A stretch of DNA of 64,000 nt from Desulfallas sp. Bu1-1 (GTDB lineage Bacteria; Bacillota; Desulfotomaculia; Desulfotomaculales; Desulfallaceae), in contig NZ_JADNRQ010000007.1 of NCBI RefSeq assembly GCF_015594625.1, forward strand, positions 1 through 64,000. The letters run 5' to 3'. The position numbers and the translations under genes are program-made. Shown here one piece after another: positions 61,994 to 64,000 of this stretch. Positions within the stretch are counted from its first letter, which is position 1; each line of letters starts with the position of its first letter. Below the pieces are notes generated by a model that saw only the letters and a program-made list of their open reading frames with translations, did no database searches and was not told where the DNA came from.

Positions 61994-63673
61994 ATGAAAG
62001 CACCACAGTTTGAAGTCGGCAAAATTACAATGGGAGAGCTTGTTGATTTAATGGCGGATAAACTGGGTGATAATCTGGCGTTAATGTACCCCAAAAGACA
62101 GATCAAGCTCAGCTACCGTGAATTTCGGGATATTTGTAACCAGGTGGCCAAGGGGTTTATGGCTCTGGGGATTGAAAAAGGGGAACACATTTCCATTTGG
62201 GCCAATAATGTGCCGGAATGGATCTATACCCAGTTCGGCAGCGCAAAGATGGGGGCCGTGCTGGTGACGGTAAATACCAATTACCGTTCCTTTGAATTGG
62301 AATACTTGTTAAAACAATCTGATTCTACCACCATCATTCTGGTAAACGGTGTCAAGCAACCTGATGAGTACGTAAACATTATGTACGAGCTTTGCCCCGA
62401 GCTAAAAAATTGTGAACCGGGGAAATTAAACAGCGCCAGGCTGCCCAGGTTAAAAAACGTAATCTACATTGGCCGAGAAAAGATGCCGGGTATGTACAAC
62501 TGGGACGATCTGATGGAAATGGGTAAAAGGATTTCCGACGAAGAACTGATATCGCGGCAGTCTTCTTTGCACCCGGACGAGGTAATCAACATGCAGTATA
62601 CTTCCGGTACCACCGGGTTCCCCAAAGGTGTTATGTTAACCCACACAAACATTATCGGCAACGCTTTAAGCCAGGCGGAGTGCATGAATTTTACCCCCGA
62701 TGATTGCCTGTGTATCCCCGTGCCGTTTTTCCACTGCTTCGGCTGCGTAATGGGAACCCTGCTTTGCGTGGTTTCCGGCGCAACCATGGCGCCGGTGGAA
62801 TCGTTCAACGCGGTGAGTGTCCTGGAAACCATTGAAACCTGCAAGTGTACCGCTGTGCATGGCGTTCCGACAATGTTCATCGCTGAACTGGAGGAAATGG
62901 AAAAGAACAAGTATGACACCTCGTCGCTGCGTACCGGGATTATGGCTGGTTCCCCTTGTCCCATCGAAGTGATGAAGGCTGTGGTAAGTAAGATGGGCGC
63001 CAATGAAATTTGCATCACTTACGGGCAGACCGAATCATCTCCGGGAATAACCATGACCAGGACCACCGACCCCATTGAATTGCGGGTCAGCACGGTGGGA
63101 AGGGCGCTGCCCAACGTAGAGGTGAAAATTGTCAACCCGGAGACCGGCGAAGAATTGCCGCCCGGAGTGCAGGGCGAATTGTGCACCCGTGGTTATCACG
63201 TGATGAAGGGTTATTATAATATGCCAGAAGCCACGGACCAGGCCATTGACAGTGATGGGTGGCTGCATACGGGTGACCTGGCTGTAATGGATGAAAATGG
63301 TTACTGCAAAATAACGGGAAGATTAAAGGATATGATTATTCGCGGCGGCGAAAATATCTACCCCCGTGAGATTGAGGAATTTTTATATACCCATCCCAAA
63401 ATCAAGGACGTTCAGGTGGTGGGGGTGCCCAGCCGGAAGTACGGCGAGGAAGTTGTTGCCTTTGTGCAGAAAAAACCGGGTGAGATATGTACTGAAGATG
63501 AAATCAAGGAGTTTTGCAAAGACAAAATTGCCCGGCACAAGATCCCCGCTTTTGTGATTTTCGTTGATGAGTATCCGACTACCGCCAGTGGCAAGATTCA
63601 AAAATACAAGTTGCGTGATACGGCCGTTAAAATCCTGGGGCGCGAAGAGGATGCAAAAATTGAAACGGCCTGA
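61994..63673 (+). CDS. AMP-forming acyl-CoA synthetase/ligase
   Basis: 559 residues. Adenylate-forming ligase: P-loop YTSGTTGFPKGVMLTH near residue 205, ICITYGQTESSPGITMT, DGWLHTGDLAVMDENGYCKI and GRLKDMIIRGGENIYPREIE, with the acetylatable catalytic Lys in SGKIQKYKL at the C-terminus. It activates a carboxylic acid, probably medium/long-chain fatty or an aromatic acid, for the neighbouring dehydrogenase. ATG 61994 follows GAAGGAGGTCA by 11 bases. The SGKIQK lysine is the type of site that AcuA-like enzymes acetylate. Confidence 0.94.
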   Translation: MKAPQFEVGKITMGELVDLMADKLGDNLALMYPKRQIKLSYREFRDICNQVAKGFMALGIEKGEHISIWANNVPEWIYTQFGSAKMGAVLVTVNTNYRSFELEYLLKQSDSTTIILVNGVKQPDEYVNIMYELCPELKNCEPGKLNSARLPRLKNVIYIGREKMPGMYNWDDLMEMGKRISDEELISRQSSLHPDEVINMQYTSGTTGFPKGVMLTHTNIIGNALSQAECMNFTPDDCLCIPVPFFHCFGCVMGTLLCVVSGATMAPVESFNAVSVLETIETCKCTAVHGVPTMFIAELEEMEKNKYDTSSLRTGIMAGSPCPIEVMKAVVSKMGANEICITYGQTESSPGITMTRTTDPIELRVSTVGRALPNVEVKIVNPETGEELPPGVQGELCTRGYHVMKGYYNMPEATDQAIDSDGWLHTGDLAVMDENGYCKITGRLKDMIIRGGENIYPREIEEFLYTHPKIKDVQVVGVPSRKYGEEVVAFVQKKPGEICTEDEIKEFCKDKIARHKIPAFVIFVDEYPTTASGKIQKYKLRDTAVKILGREEDAKIETA

Positions 63674-64000
63674 TGATATGATTGAACGGAAAATTTTCGT
63701 GTTCAGCCTTGGTAACGTGTAGCAACGGGTTTTGATAATTGTGTTTATTCAGAACATATAAACGCTTGTTTACACTATTAAATTATTTTTATCAAAAAAG
63801 GCCTATAAAGCAAATTAGTGTAGTTATTCGTGGACGATAAATATTTTGGGCTTTAAATTTATTTGGTCCGTTTATTTTGATAAAAGGCAATTAAACGATC
63901 TAACCAACCAGTCAACTAACAATTCTGAAAAGTGGCTAAGTTTTTGCAATAATGAAAAGAGAAAAAACGGAGCAGTGATTTTTCCCGGCTGCAAGTAACA
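63674..64000. other. Gene-free right edge
   Basis: A/T-rich sequence with no supported gene. A weak inverted repeat GAACGGAAAA/TTTTCGTGTTC lies at about 63685-63705, just after the ligase, without a T-run. Nothing else is seen. Confidence 0.5.

Overview
The window looks like a chromosomal segment of an anaerobic, spore-forming Firmicute of the Desulfotomaculum/Pelotomaculum type (Peptococcaceae). The evidence is the sporulation gene set (ylzJ, an spoIIIE/ftsK homologue, spoVS with a sigma-H-type promoter, ytrH-ytrI), frequent TTG/GTG starts behind strong AGGAGG-type ribosome sites, a Bacillus-type LexA box in front of recA, and anaerobic metabolism built on adenosylcobalamin: methylmalonyl-CoA mutase, cobalamin synthesis, an ASKHA/RACo-like activator and 2-hydroxyacyl-CoA dehydratase-type activators. 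No rRNA, tRNA or CRISPR array was seen.

Bases 1-12,221 are accessory DNA. They hold debris of IS200/IS605 elements, a truncated gene for an Ada-type zinc domain, pRiA4b-ORF3-like and SEC-C proteins, a frameshifted HTH/LAGLIDADG-like gene, dinB, a soluble chemoreceptor with a zinc-binding CZB domain, a block of hairpins and terminators before a small ribbon-helix-helix-like protein, an IS1634-type insertion sequence, a 5'-truncated recD2 and a large serine recombinase. The recombinase stop codon abuts a 5'-truncated tepA (ClpP-like protease). tepA-ylzJ-spoIIIE is an ancestral order, so the accessory block is best read as an element more than 12 kb long integrated into tepA, with its other end outside the window.

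Bases 12,641-32,803 are core: ylzJ, uppP, ftsK/spoIIIE, mnmH, a rodZ-like gene, rimO-pgsA, a membrane protein followed by a short FtsH-like protease, cinA, recA-recX, rny, ymdB, spoVS, a dipeptidase, a PHP phosphoesterase and an aminotransferase. Bases 32,973-40,581 form the late cobalamin operon (cobU, cobQ, cbiB, cbiA, cobS, cobD, cobC) led by a DUF3842 gene. ytrH-ytrI, a small HTH-like gene and guaB follow.

From 43.5 kb the strands alternate. An acuA-like acetyltransferase lies on the minus strand; a 487-residue coiled-coil protein, the ASKHA activator and a cysteine desulfurase are on the plus strand. On the minus strand are the methylmalonyl-CoA mutase genes (small and large subunits, meaB GTPase, cobO adenosyltransferase), which together make and protect the B12-dependent mutase of propionate/succinate interconversion. 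Next on the minus strand is a three-part dehydratase-activase cluster with a small membrane protein. The right end has DUF3786 and NUDIX genes, minC, a sigma-54-dependent regulator, an acyl-CoA dehydrogenase and an AMP-forming acyl-CoA ligase, probably a fatty or aromatic acid degradation group under that regulator.

The most interesting signals are the interrupted tepA (possibly a developmentally excised element), orphan TnpB-type RNA ends without tnpB, a three-stem nested RNA after rny, a two-copy conserved hairpin family, the split FtsH-like pair and the split activase operon.
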